64,000 nt of DNA from Pseudidiomarina sp. CB1 (GTDB lineage: Bacteria; Pseudomonadota; Gammaproteobacteria; Enterobacterales; Alteromonadaceae), in NCBI RefSeq assembly GCF_024752025.1, contig NZ_JANTPU010000001.1, positions 186,001 to 250,000 on the forward strand. Direction: 5' to 3'. Shown here in pieces: positions 1 to 8,634 of the stretch (its first letter is position 1; each line of letters starts with the position of its first letter). The notes under the pieces were generated by a model that was not told where the DNA came from, did no database searches, and saw only the letters and a list, made by a program, of their open reading frames with translations. The position numbers were made by a program, and so were the translations under genes.

Positions 1-1148
1 CGAGTAATGATCTGGCGCAGTTGTTGCTGCGCTGGTGCAATCTCGTCTAAACGAATAAATTCATCGGGTTGATGTGCCTGAGCGATCGAGCCGGGACCCA
101 TAACGATGGTCTGGCAACCAAGGTCTTGCACGAACGGTGCTTCGGTACAGTAATTCGCTGGTTCGGCGCTATTGCCGGTGACGTCTTGTACCAGTTGCAC
201 AATTGCCGAGTCAGGGTCACATTTGTAGCCTGGAATAGCTTCATGCAGGTGTTCAAGACAGATCGCATTAGGGAATTGCTGCTGTAAAGGCTTAAGTTTG
301 GCGTCGAGTAAACCGTAAAGTTCGTCCATGCGCATACCTGGGAGTGGACGCAAGTCGATGTGCATCTCGCAACAGGCGCAAATACGATTGGCGGCATCCC
401 CGCCATGAATATTGCCAAAATTCAGGGTGGGGTAGGGTACAGCAAAGTTATCGTCGTGATAGCGCTGTTGGAAGTCCCGTTGTAATTCACGCAAGCCCGT
501 GATGACGTCGTGCATAATTTCAATGGCATTGATGCCACCGGCAGGGTTCGAACTATGTCCACTCTTACCGGTAACCCGAATACCTTCGGTTAAGTGGCCT
601 TTGTGCATGGTTACTGGCGTCATAGAAGTGGGTTCACCAATAATCGCAAAGTCGGGTTTCAATTCGCCGAATGCAGCTAATTCCCGCGCTCCGGCCATCG
701 TCGTCTCTTCGTCTGCGGTGGCTAGTACGTATAAGGGTTTGGTGCACTTGCTTAAATCGAGGTCACGCAAAGCTTCGAGGACAAAAGCGAAGAAGCCTTT
801 CATGTCCGCGCTACCTAATCCGTACAGTTTGCCGTCTGCTTCATGCAGTTGAAATGGGTCTTTGGTCCAACGGCCCTCATCCCATGGCACCGTATCGGTA
901 TGACCGGCGAGTAAGAGACCGCCTTTGCCATCGGAGCCGGTGGGAAGGTACTTGGCAAGTAAGTTGAACTTGCCTTGCTGACGCGTGAGCTCGTTGACGG
1001 AAACCTGAAAACCGAGAGTGGTTAGCCAATTGGCAAGTTTATCGATGACAGCTTTGTTGCTGGTATCCCAATGTGGATCAAGGCACGACACCGATGGCGT
1101 CGCAATAAGTTCACGATAAAGGGTCAGAAACGGGGGTAGCTGTGACAT
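1..1148 (-). CDS. argE: Acetylornithine deacetylase ArgE (3' end cut by window edge)
   Basis: Zn-dependent M20-family amidohydrolase that removes acetate from N-acetylornithine in arginine synthesis; cytosolic. Reading leftward from the ATG at 1148, the protein starts MSQLPPFLTLYRELIATPSV. It contains the M20 metal motif GHTDTVPWD at about residues 80-88 and the ArgE-type stretch SADMKGFFAF. Near the end it has MGPGSIAQAHQPDEF, typical of the ArgE C-terminus. The visible part is 382 codons and E. coli ArgE is 383 aa, so only a few codons lie outside the window. The start gives the expected family N-terminus. The outer-membrane gene at 1199-1786 lies just upstream on the same strand. Confidence 0.95.
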   Translation of the reverse strand, partial: MSQLPPFLTLYRELIATPSVSCLDPHWDTSNKAVIDKLANWLTTLGFQVSVNELTRQQGKFNLLAKYLPTGSDGKGGLLLAGHTDTVPWDEGRWTKDPFQLHEADGKLYGLGSADMKGFFAFVLEALRDLDLSKCTKPLYVLATADEETTMAGARELAAFGELKPDFAIIGEPTSMTPVTMHKGHLTEGIRVTGKSGHSSNPAGGINAIEIMHDVITGLRELQRDFQQRYHDDNFAVPYPTLNFGNIHGGDAANRICACCEMHIDLRPLPGMRMDELYGLLDAKLKPLQQQFPNAICLEHLHEAIPGYKCDPDSAIVQLVQDVTGNSAEPANYCTEAPFVQDLGCQTIVMGPGSIAQAHQPDEFIRLDEIAPAQQQLRQIIT

Positions 1149-1198
1149 CACAAAACTCCAAAACGTGCGTGTGGAATGTCACAGCATACCCGATTTTA

Positions 1199-1786
1199 CT
1201 AGAAGTGATAACTAGCTTCGATGCGGATGCCGTCACCAAATTCGCTATCTTGGTAACGCGCACCTACCGCAAATTCAGGGGTAATGTAGAAGCGTGTACC
1301 AAATTGGTATTGGTTATCGCTACCGGCATCGGTGTAGTCGACCCAGCCCAGACCACCGTAAATTTCGAAGCGGTCGATGCGGGTGCGTAGGTTACCTTCG
1401 ACACCCCAAAAAGCGCTATCTTCAGGGCCAAAATCAACGTGACCGAAACGGCCTGAAAAATCCGCAACTAGGTTGTCGCTGAGCCAAACGTAGCGGCCTA
1501 GTTTTAGGCCTTGGGCGTCGCGGCTGTCGCCAAACGGACCGTCATCGCCATCGCGAAGGTAACCACTAATAAACCAGGGAGAGTTAAATTGGTAGCTACC
1601 TTCGACGATGATACTGTCACCACCACCATCATGATCCGCCACACCTGCACTCAGAAAGTTGAAGGCTCGGTTGGTTTGCGGTGTTTCAAACGGGGTATTG
1701 TCGTGCGTCTGCGCAAAGCTCGGTGCAGCGCAGGCTAGGGCACTGGTAACTGCAGTAACTGATAACACTTTGCTGAACGTTTTCAT
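1199..1786 (-). CDS. Small outer-membrane beta-barrel protein
   Basis: 195-aa exported protein with a clear signal peptide (MKTFSKVLSVTAVTSALACA, cleavage probably after SFAQ). The mature part alternates short amphipathic strands such as SIIVEGSYQFNS, WFISGYLRDG and FEIYGGLGWVDY with Asp/Gly-rich turns, and ends in a terminal Phe (IRIEASYHF), the signature recognised by the BAM machinery. About eight strands are plausible, as in OmpA/OmpX-size barrels. The specific role is unknown. Transcription is leftward toward argE with a 50-bp gap, so read-through into argE is possible. Confidence 0.75.
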   Translation of the reverse strand: MKTFSKVLSVTAVTSALACAAPSFAQTHDNTPFETPQTNRAFNFLSAGVADHDGGGDSIIVEGSYQFNSPWFISGYLRDGDDGPFGDSRDAQGLKLGRYVWLSDNLVADFSGRFGHVDFGPEDSAFWGVEGNLRTRIDRFEIYGGLGWVDYTDAGSDNQYQFGTRFYITPEFAVGARYQDSEFGDGIRIEASYHF

Positions 1787-1957
1787 GGTTGTTTACCTCG
1801 TTGCAATGAATTCGATTCTAAGTGTGCAAACACTATGGCAACTTGAAAAGACGGTTTACCAAAGATTTACCCAGCGCGCAGTACCGTTTTTATTTGTCAA
1901 AAGGTCCTAAAATTCATACCATAGACGGCTGTTTTTACTCGTTTCGAAAGGTTACTG

Positions 1958-2890
1958 ATGAAATCCATTCCACACATTGATATGAGCCTCTACGACCAAG
2001 ATTTTGAGGCGTTTGCCAAGCACGTTGGCGAAGGTTACGAACAAAACGGCTTCGTAGCATTAACCAAGCATGGCGTTGACCAACAGCTGATTGAAGAAGC
2101 GCTGGATACGTGTCGCGACTTGTTTGCGCTGCCTGAAGACGTGAAAAAGCAATATCATATTCCTGGTGGTGGTGGTGCGCGTGGTTATACGCCGTTCGGT
2201 ACTGAAATTGCCAAAGACGCGAAACATGTTGATTTAAAAGAGTTCTGGCATGTTGGTCGTGAAATTGAAGGTGAGCCACCATTCAAGCAACTTACGCCTA
2301 ATATTTGGCCAAAAGAGCTGCCTGAATTTAAAGAAAAGATTCTTAAGCTTTACCGTTCGCTCGACGCGTTAGGGTTGCGTGTATTAGAGGCTTTAGCGGT
2401 ATTTCTTGACCAGCCGCGTGACTTTTTTAACGATAAAGTTAATTTAGGTAACTCGATTTTACGCCCGTTACACTATCCGCCGATCGTAGACGAAGGCACA
2501 CCTTCAGTGCGCGCTGGTGCCCACGAAGACATCAACGTATTGACCTTATTAGTAGGCTCACGTGAGCCTGGGTTAGAAGTGTTGGCTAAAGATGGGTCAT
2601 GGATCCCAGTGACCATTATCGAAGGTGCGATTATTTGTAACGTCGGCGACATGTTGCAACGCATGACCAATGGCGTATTGCCGTCAACCACGCATCGCGT
2701 GGTGAATCCGCCAGCACCGTACAGCTCGAAGTCACGTTACTCAATTCCGTTCTTCTTGCACTTTAATCCAGACGTGGTGATTGACCCGCTGGAAAGTTGT
2801 ATTACCGATGAAAATCCGAAGCGTTGGGAGGCGATTTCATCAGATGACTACCTGATGGAACGTCTACGCGAAATTGGCTTAGTTAAGTAA
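1958..2890 (+). CDS. 2-oxoglutarate/Fe(II) dioxygenase, isopenicillin-N-synthase family
   Basis: 310-aa non-haem iron oxygenase. The N-terminal DIOX_N region (IPHIDMSLYDQ...NGFVALTKHGV) is followed by the jelly-roll core. The iron ligands are visible as H189 and D191 in AHEDINVLTLL and H246 in TTHRVVNPP. The 2-oxoglutarate-anchoring R-x-S is in SRYSIPFFLHF near residues 256-258. Bacterial members of this family act on varied small molecules, so the substrate is unknown. The ATG is preceded by a purine-rich site (GAAAGGTTACTG). A 5'-nucleotidase starts 7 bp after the stop and a transporter follows, so the three probably form one transcript. Confidence 0.85.
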   Translation: MKSIPHIDMSLYDQDFEAFAKHVGEGYEQNGFVALTKHGVDQQLIEEALDTCRDLFALPEDVKKQYHIPGGGGARGYTPFGTEIAKDAKHVDLKEFWHVGREIEGEPPFKQLTPNIWPKELPEFKEKILKLYRSLDALGLRVLEALAVFLDQPRDFFNDKVNLGNSILRPLHYPPIVDEGTPSVRAGAHEDINVLTLLVGSREPGLEVLAKDGSWIPVTIIEGAIICNVGDMLQRMTNGVLPSTTHRVVNPPAPYSSKSRYSIPFFLHFNPDVVIDPLESCITDENPKRWEAISSDDYLMERLREIGLVK

Positions 2891-2897
2891 GGCGACA

Positions 2898-4649
2898 ATG
2901 ATGTGGCAACATGGGTTCGGTAAGTTAGGTACACTCGCTATTGCGGGTACTTTGTTGTGGGGCTGCGCGCAAGCACCGAGTGAAGCGCCACCTGCGGCTT
3001 TTGAACTTACCGTAGCCCATGTAAACGACCATCATTCGAATCTGTTGCCGCGCCACGGCACGAAAATCAGCGTGTTGGGGCAGGACTACGAGGTCGAAAC
3101 CGGTGGTTTTGCCCGCGTGGTCAGTCAAATCGACGCAATTCGTGCGGCCAATAGGAATGTTCTGGCATTGCATGCAGGTGATGCTATTACCGGCACCTTG
3201 TTTTATACCATCTTCAACGGTGATGCTGACGCCGCACTCATGAATGAAGTCTGTTTTGATGCGTTTGCCCTAGGCAACCATGAGTTTGACAACGGTGATG
3301 CTGGCTTAAAGCACTTTTTGGACAGCTTAGCGTTGACGCAAGACTGTCGTACCGAAGTGTTAGCGGCGAATGTCGAGCCAGAGGTTGGTGTTTCACCACT
3401 GACTCCGAAGACCCGCTGGGACAGTTTTAAGCCCTACACAATTTTCAATGTTGGTGGCGAAAAGATTGGTTTGATTGGCCTTGATATTGCGGTTAAAACG
3501 AAGAATTCATCGCAACCTGATGCGACGACCATGTTTGCAGACGAGCTTGAGACTGCCGAATACTATATTGCCGAACTGCAAAGCCAAGGTATTCACAAAA
3601 TCGGCTTACTGACGCATATTCAATATAAAAACGATTTGCGTCTCGCTGAGGCTTTACCTGCCGTTGATTTTATTGTCGGCGGGGATTCACATACCTTGCT
3701 CGGTGACTACGCAGCATATGGGTTGCCGACCGTTGGCCCGTATCCGATGCAAGTGACCAACGCCAATGGAGCGCCGGTTTGTGTTGCCCATGCTTGGCAG
3801 TACAGCCAAGTCGTTGGCGAGCTTAAGGTAAGCTTTAGCGGCGACCACGTCGCAAGTTGTGGCGGTCAATCGCACTTGCTGATCAGTACGGATGCACCTG
3901 CTGGCGTTACCGAATTACCAGGTTTTACAGCGGTCGCTAAGGACCCTGCGGCGCAGAAATTATTGGTAACTTATCAAGAAAGCTTGGATGAGCTTACGCA
4001 AACAACCATTGCCACGGTCGACGAGCGGCTGTGCATGAAGCGTATGGGCCCGATGACCATTGCGGACTGTGGCTTAGGTCGCCAGTCTGACGTACATGCG
4101 GTCGTGGCCGCAGCTTTCTTGGCGAGCGCACCACAAGCGGATTTCGCTTTGCAAAACGGCGGTGGGGTGCGTACGGACCTAAATGCCGGCGCGTTAACTA
4201 TTGCTGATGCCTATCGGTTATTACCGTTCGCAAACACCTTGGTAGAAGTACAGATCACTGGCGCAGAGGTGAAAAAGGTGCTCGAGCAAGCGGTTGAGTA
4301 TGCGTTGTCAGACTCGGGGTCTGACGGTGCTTATCCGCATGGTGCAGGAATTCGTTTTGACGTTGATATTAGTGCCGCTAATGGTGAGCGCTTTAGCAAC
4401 CTTCAAGTCAAAACTGACGCGGGTTGGCAACCCATGCAGGCTGAGCAGACGTACACCATGATCACCAATAGCTTCTTGGCCGGTGGCGCTGATGGTTGGC
4501 GTTTGTTAGGCGACTTAAATCAGGCTGGTTTAGTGCAAGATACTTACGTTAACTATGCGCAATCGTTCGTCGATTGGGCCCGCAAAACAACAACAATAAA
4601 ACGGCCGACCGAACATAGCACGCAACGCTATCGGACGGCGCACGAATGA
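2898..4649 (+). CDS. 5'-nucleotidase / UshA-NadN family lipoprotein
   Basis: 583-aa exported metallophosphoesterase that hydrolyses nucleotides or NAD-type dinucleotides in the periplasm. The N-terminus has a lipobox (LLWGC), so it is probably membrane-anchored. The calcineurin-like domain shows NDHHSN, GDAITGTLF, LGNHEFDNG and GGDSHT. The C-terminal 5'-nucleotidase domain shows QNGGGVRTDL, with the aromatic/glycine substrate loop near residue 475 (GAYPHGAGIRFD). The NDHHSN variant resembles NadN-type enzymes more than classical UshA. The adjacent ATGs at 2898 and 2901 are alternative starts. The stop overlaps the next gene by 4 bp (ATGA), indicating translational coupling. Confidence 0.87.
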   Translation: MMWQHGFGKLGTLAIAGTLLWGCAQAPSEAPPAAFELTVAHVNDHHSNLLPRHGTKISVLGQDYEVETGGFARVVSQIDAIRAANRNVLALHAGDAITGTLFYTIFNGDADAALMNEVCFDAFALGNHEFDNGDAGLKHFLDSLALTQDCRTEVLAANVEPEVGVSPLTPKTRWDSFKPYTIFNVGGEKIGLIGLDIAVKTKNSSQPDATTMFADELETAEYYIAELQSQGIHKIGLLTHIQYKNDLRLAEALPAVDFIVGGDSHTLLGDYAAYGLPTVGPYPMQVTNANGAPVCVAHAWQYSQVVGELKVSFSGDHVASCGGQSHLLISTDAPAGVTELPGFTAVAKDPAAQKLLVTYQESLDELTQTTIATVDERLCMKRMGPMTIADCGLGRQSDVHAVVAAAFLASAPQADFALQNGGGVRTDLNAGALTIADAYRLLPFANTLVEVQITGAEVKKVLEQAVEYALSDSGSDGAYPHGAGIRFDVDISAANGERFSNLQVKTDAGWQPMQAEQTYTMITNSFLAGGADGWRLLGDLNQAGLVQDTYVNYAQSFVDWARKTTTIKRPTEHSTQRYRTAHE

Positions 4650-5851
4650 CAGTAACGCCGGTCTCTGATAAAGCAAAATTTGATCTCGTCGTTGTTGTTC
4701 TGGCCCTACTTACCATGTTTGGGCCATTGTCGATTGACATGTATTTGCCGGCGTTTGGCGACATTGCCGCTAGCTACGGCACTGAGTCTAATCGTGTCGA
4801 ATTGTCCCTTACTTCGTTTTTTCTTGGCCTATTCATCGGCCAGCTATTGTATGGCACTGCTTCTGACAAGTGGGGGCGCAAGCCGCCGCTGTACTTTGGC
4901 CTGACGATCTATATTTTATCGTCGCTGGCCTGTGCTTACGCGCCAAATCTTGAAAGCTTAATCGTCTTGCGTTTTTTACAGGCCATTGGCTCCTGCGCGG
5001 GCTTAGTCATTGCGCGTGCGATGGTACGCGACCTCTACACGCCGCAGGCGTCGGCCCAAGTGTTTTCGTTCTTGATTTTGGTCATGGGTATTGCGCCAAT
5101 TCTGGCGCCTCTAGCGGGTGCATACGTGACCAAGGCCTTCGGTTGGCAGGCGATTTTCCTGATCGTAGCGGCACTGGCAGTCGCTTGTATGGCCATTGTG
5201 CACATTCGTTTGCCCGAAACGCGCTCCTACAATGGTGCGGTGCGCATGCGGCGCAGTCTGCCAATCTACTGGGATGTGCTCAAAGATCGTGGTTTCTTGC
5301 GCTACTCGCTTGCTGGCGGTATCGCTCAATCGGGTCTATTCGCTTATATCACCGGCTCTCCGCTTGTATTCATCGAACATTTTGGCCTCGATCCAACCCA
5401 TTACAGTTGGCTGTTCGGCTTCAATGCCATTGGCATCATCGGCATGGCGCAATTCAATGCGTGGCTACTGCGCCGCCGCGACGCCCGCAAAATTCTCAAC
5501 AAGTCGTTGCCAGTACTAGCGTTAATTTCAATCGTGACCATAGCCCTGGGGCTACTCAACGCCAACTTCTGGTTCGTGCTCTTCGTTGTCTTCGCCTACG
5601 TTAGCACCCTTGGCATGGTTTTCCCCAACGCTATGGCTGGCGCCCTCGCCGAACAACAAGAACGGGCCGGTTCCGCGAGCGCCGTCACCGGCAGCCTGCA
5701 ATTTCTCATCGCCGGCATCATCTCCGCCGTCGTCAACATCGTCGGCCATCAACATCCTTTGGGCATGCTCTTCGTCATCGGCGCCTGCGGCCTGACGGCT
5801 ACCATACTCTACCGCGTGCTCCGCCGCCCAGAAGCCAGCCCGGCGACCTAA
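4646..5851 (+). CDS. Bcr/CflA-family MFS drug or metabolite efflux transporter
   Basis: 401-aa inner-membrane transporter with 12 predicted helices. It carries family motifs: PLSIDMYLPAFGDIA in helix 1, the MFS motif-A-like loop GTASDKWGRKPPLYFGL after helix 2, and LRFLQAIGSCAGLVIARAMVRDLY around helix 4, which is diagnostic of Bcr/CflA. It uses the proton gradient; known relatives export bicyclomycin, sulfonamides, cysteine dipeptides or other small molecules. It overlaps the nucleotidase stop by 4 bp, so co-export with the oxygenase/nucleotidase pathway is possible. A long inverted repeat follows the stop, before the convergent AbgT gene. Confidence 0.88.
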   Translation: MTVTPVSDKAKFDLVVVVLALLTMFGPLSIDMYLPAFGDIAASYGTESNRVELSLTSFFLGLFIGQLLYGTASDKWGRKPPLYFGLTIYILSSLACAYAPNLESLIVLRFLQAIGSCAGLVIARAMVRDLYTPQASAQVFSFLILVMGIAPILAPLAGAYVTKAFGWQAIFLIVAALAVACMAIVHIRLPETRSYNGAVRMRRSLPIYWDVLKDRGFLRYSLAGGIAQSGLFAYITGSPLVFIEHFGLDPTHYSWLFGFNAIGIIGMAQFNAWLLRRRDARKILNKSLPVLALISIVTIALGLLNANFWFVLFVVFAYVSTLGMVFPNAMAGALAEQQERAGSASAVTGSLQFLIAGIISAVVNIVGHQHPLGMLFVIGACGLTATILYRVLRRPEASPAT

Positions 5852-5890
5852 ACCCTCCGCCGCTTCGTCGAACACTTCCGCTTTTGTCGC

Positions 5891-5988
5891 GGTTTGAGGT
5901 CCCTAAGCCTGAGACGCCGTGAACCCATCCCTGGGGGCTTGCCTGCCGCATCCTTGCGGCAGACACTCAGGCTTAGGGACCTCAAACC
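5891..5988. repeat. Nested inverted repeat between convergent genes
   Basis: Perfect 23-nt arms (5891-5913 and 5966-5988, beginning GGTTTGAGGTCCCTAAGCC) flank a 52-nt interior. The interior holds a second hairpin, CTGCCGCA-TCCT-TGCGGCAG, and the phrase GAACCCATCCCTGGGGGC. That phrase resembles dispersed intergenic repeats I have seen in marine gammaproteobacteria (from memory, not searched). It sits between the convergent stops at 5851 and 6054. It may serve as a bidirectional terminator or be a REP/MITE-like element. Confidence 0.8.
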
Positions 5989-6053
5989 ACGCCAGCGCTT
6001 CAGTGTTCACTTCGCTGCTGCGAACGTAAGCCCGAAGCGCAAAGCTGCCCAAC

Positions 6054-7619
6054 CTACGGGGTGTAGTAGGTTGGGGTTTCGACGCCGACTGGCATGCCGA
6101 GGGCGAAGACCCAGATGAAGAATAGGATGCTCCAGCCGAGGAGGAACATAATGCTGTAGGGCAGCATGGTAGCGATGAGGGTGCCGATGCCGATGTCTTT
6201 TTTGTAGCGCGCGGCGACGGCGAGGATCAGGCCGAAGTAGCTCATCATTGGGGTGATGATGTTGGTGACGGAGTCACCGATACGGTAGGCGGCTTGGATG
6301 ACTTCGGGGGCGTAGCCGATAAGCATGAGCATCGGCACGAAAATTGGCGCGGTGATCGCCCATTGTGCAGAGGCGGAGCCGAGCATGAGGTTGACGAAGG
6401 CGCACATCAATATGAACAAAATGAACACTGATGGGCCGGTGAGGCCGACTTCTTGTAAGAAGGTGGCGCCTTTGATGGCAAAGATTGAGCCGAAGTTGGT
6501 CCAGCCGAAGAAGGCGACGAACTGCGCGGCAAAGAATACGAGCACGATGTACATGCCGAGGGTGCTCATGGATTCGGACATGGCGTCGATGACGTCACGG
6601 TCGGTCTTCATGACTTTGGTGATACGGCCGTAAACGTAGCCCGGAATGGCAAAGGTGATGAAGATAAAGGTGACGATGCCTTTCAGGAACGGCGAACCGG
6701 CAACTTTGCCGTCTTCTGGATTACGTAAAATTCCCCACTCTGGCACGATGGTCAGCGCGAGGAGGGCACCAAGTAGTAAGAAGCTCAAACCTGCGCCTTT
6801 TAGCCCACGTTTCTCTTGCGGCGAGAGGGCTTCGATTTTTTGTTCGCTAAGGTTAATGCTGGCTTCGTTGGTGTCGTACTTGCCTAGTTTGGGCTCGACG
6901 ATCTTTTCCGTGACAAAAGTACCCATGATGGCGATCAAGAAGGTCGAGATCATCATGAAATACCAGTTGGCTTCGGGGCCAACGTAGTATTCTGGGTCGA
7001 TCAGGTTTGCGGCTTTGGTGGTGATACCGGCGAGTAATGGGTCGACGGTGCCAATGAGTAAGTTGGCGCTGTAACCGGCGGAAACGCCCGAGAAAGCTGC
7101 GGCTAGTCCGGCCAATGGATGGCGACCGAGCGAGTGGAAGATCATGGCCGATAGCGGCACGAGCACGACGTAACCGAGTTCAGAGGCGGTGTTGGAGATA
7201 ACGCCAGCGAGCACGACAGCTAGGGTAACGACGCGTGGGTGGGCGTTCATTACGAGGCCGCGCATGGCGGCTGACAATAGGCCTGAGCGTTCGGCAATAC
7301 CGACACCTAACAAGGCGACTAAAACGGTGCCGAGCGGGGTAAAGCCGGTGAAATTGGTGACGAGGCCGGTAACGATGCGTTGTAGGCCTTCGGCATTAAG
7401 TAAGCTGACGACTTCGATGACTTCACCGCCGGGGCGTGGATCTTGTGCGCTAACGCCAAAGTAGGAGGCGATGCCACTGGCGATAACAACGCCAATTGCA
7501 AACAAAGCAAACAAGGTAATGGGGTGTGGTAAGAGGTTACCTAACCATTCTACGGTGTCGAGAAAGCGGGTAAAGGCGCCGCGTTTCTGTTGGTCTGCGG
7601 CTGAGTTTGATTGCGTCAT
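6054..7619 (-). CDS. AbgT-family transporter
   Basis: 521-aa inner-membrane protein with about 11-13 hydrophobic segments. The opening FLDTVEWLGNLLPHPITLFALFAIGVVI and the later SNTASELGYVVLVPLSAMIF and RIGDSVTNIITPMMSYFGLILAVA are hallmark AbgT stretches. Length matches the family (about 500-520 aa). Characterised members import p-aminobenzoyl-glutamate or export sulfonamides and p-aminobenzoate using the proton motive force; which applies here cannot be told. No abgAB-type hydrolase genes are adjacent. It converges with the MFS gene across the inverted repeat. Confidence 0.92.
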   Translation of the reverse strand: MTQSNSAADQQKRGAFTRFLDTVEWLGNLLPHPITLFALFAIGVVIASGIASYFGVSAQDPRPGGEVIEVVSLLNAEGLQRIVTGLVTNFTGFTPLGTVLVALLGVGIAERSGLLSAAMRGLVMNAHPRVVTLAVVLAGVISNTASELGYVVLVPLSAMIFHSLGRHPLAGLAAAFSGVSAGYSANLLIGTVDPLLAGITTKAANLIDPEYYVGPEANWYFMMISTFLIAIMGTFVTEKIVEPKLGKYDTNEASINLSEQKIEALSPQEKRGLKGAGLSFLLLGALLALTIVPEWGILRNPEDGKVAGSPFLKGIVTFIFITFAIPGYVYGRITKVMKTDRDVIDAMSESMSTLGMYIVLVFFAAQFVAFFGWTNFGSIFAIKGATFLQEVGLTGPSVFILFILMCAFVNLMLGSASAQWAITAPIFVPMLMLIGYAPEVIQAAYRIGDSVTNIITPMMSYFGLILAVAARYKKDIGIGTLIATMLPYSIMFLLGWSILFFIWVFALGMPVGVETPTYYTP

Positions 7620-7715
7620 GCAATACGGCTCCTGTCGTCGTTTTTTATCAAAGCCGTCGATTGTACACGAAAATGGCGAGATTTTGTTGTTCGCTATTTG
7701 CTGTTTGTTGTTCGA

Positions 7716-8468
7716 TTAAAGCACGGATTGAGTGAGTACAATCACGGCCATAATGATCAAGAAAACTGCGAAGCCTTTTTGTAACTTGTCACGCGGAAGT
7801 TTGGCGCTAATCCAAGCGCCGGCAAAGCTGCCAGCGATGCCCGCTATGGTAACAATGGCGATGGTGGTCCAGTCGAAAGCAAAGCCTTGATCGGTGAGTG
7901 CGGTGAAGTATTTGGCGAAGCCGACGAAGGATTTCAGCGCAATGATCATCAGGCTGGTGCCGATGGCAAGGAACATGGGTACGCCACCGAGCAGCACTAG
8001 AGCGGGGACAATCAGAAACCCGCCACCAACCCCCACGAAGCCAGTGATGGCACCAACGATTAAGCCATCTAGGGTAATTTTGACGACTTTCACTTGTTGA
8101 ATCGTTTCACCTTGTGGCGCTTTGCGGCGCCACATCATAAAGGCCGCAATGACCATCAAAATAACGAATACGAGTAATTGTAGGCGCGGATCGACGGCGC
8201 TGCCCAACCAAGCGCCTAGGTAGGCGCCGAGCATGCCAGGCACACCGAACAGCCAGACGTGGCGCCATGATACGAGCTTTTTGCGGGTGGCGATGAGGCC
8301 GCCGAATAAGCTGATAAAGGCGACAATGATCAGCGACGAAGCGATGGCCATGTTGCCCGGCATATCGGCTAGGTACAGCAGCACTGGCACGGTAAGAATG
8401 GAACCACCTGAGCCAAACACACCAAGGCTGATGCCAATCAGAATTGCGCCTAAGATTGCTCCAATCAT
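7716..8468 (-). CDS. TauE/SafE-family sulfite/organosulfonate exporter
   Basis: 250-aa membrane protein with about eight helices in two TauE repeats: IGISLGVFGSGGSILTVPVLLYL at the N-terminus and GAITGFVGVGGGFLIVPALVLLGG in the second half. The paired G-x-G-G-[GS] motifs define the family, whose members move sulfite, thiosulfate or related sulfur anions. It is divergent from an MBL persulfide-dioxygenase-like gene and a peroxiredoxin with a shared upstream region. This supports a role in exporting the sulfite that such an enzyme would produce. Confidence 0.9.
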   Translation of the reverse strand: MIGAILGAILIGISLGVFGSGGSILTVPVLLYLADMPGNMAIASSLIIVAFISLFGGLIATRKKLVSWRHVWLFGVPGMLGAYLGAWLGSAVDPRLQLLVFVILMVIAAFMMWRRKAPQGETIQQVKVVKITLDGLIVGAITGFVGVGGGFLIVPALVLLGGVPMFLAIGTSLMIIALKSFVGFAKYFTALTDQGFAFDWTTIAIVTIAGIAGSFAGAWISAKLPRDKLQKGFAVFLIIMAVIVLTQSVL

Positions 8469-8486
8469 GCTGAATCTCTAATTCTT

Positions 8487-8558
8487 TAAGTTATCTAACT
8501 TATGCTAATTCGTTTTATACGCGAAAACTTAATCGCCGGATACGATTGCTATAATCGT
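8487..8558. promoter_or_regulatory. Shared regulatory region of the sulfur locus: two palindromes and an extended -10
   Basis: The first palindrome is TAAGTTA-TC-TAACTTA (8487-8502), about 20 bp from the TauE start. The second is ACGATT-GCTAT-AATCGT (8542-8558), whose centre includes an extended -10, TGCTATAAT (8547-8555), reading toward the MBL gene. An operator overlapping the -10 suggests repression. Related loci in other bacteria are controlled by sulfide/persulfide-sensing ArsR proteins such as BigR or SqrR, but no regulator gene is adjacent here, so that link is inference. Confidence 0.5.
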
Positions 8559-8634
8559 TTTGGTTTTACTGTGTAAACCTTGAACAATGTTAGCTGATCT
8601 CTTAGTTTAGATAAATGCGAAATAAGGAGGTCAC

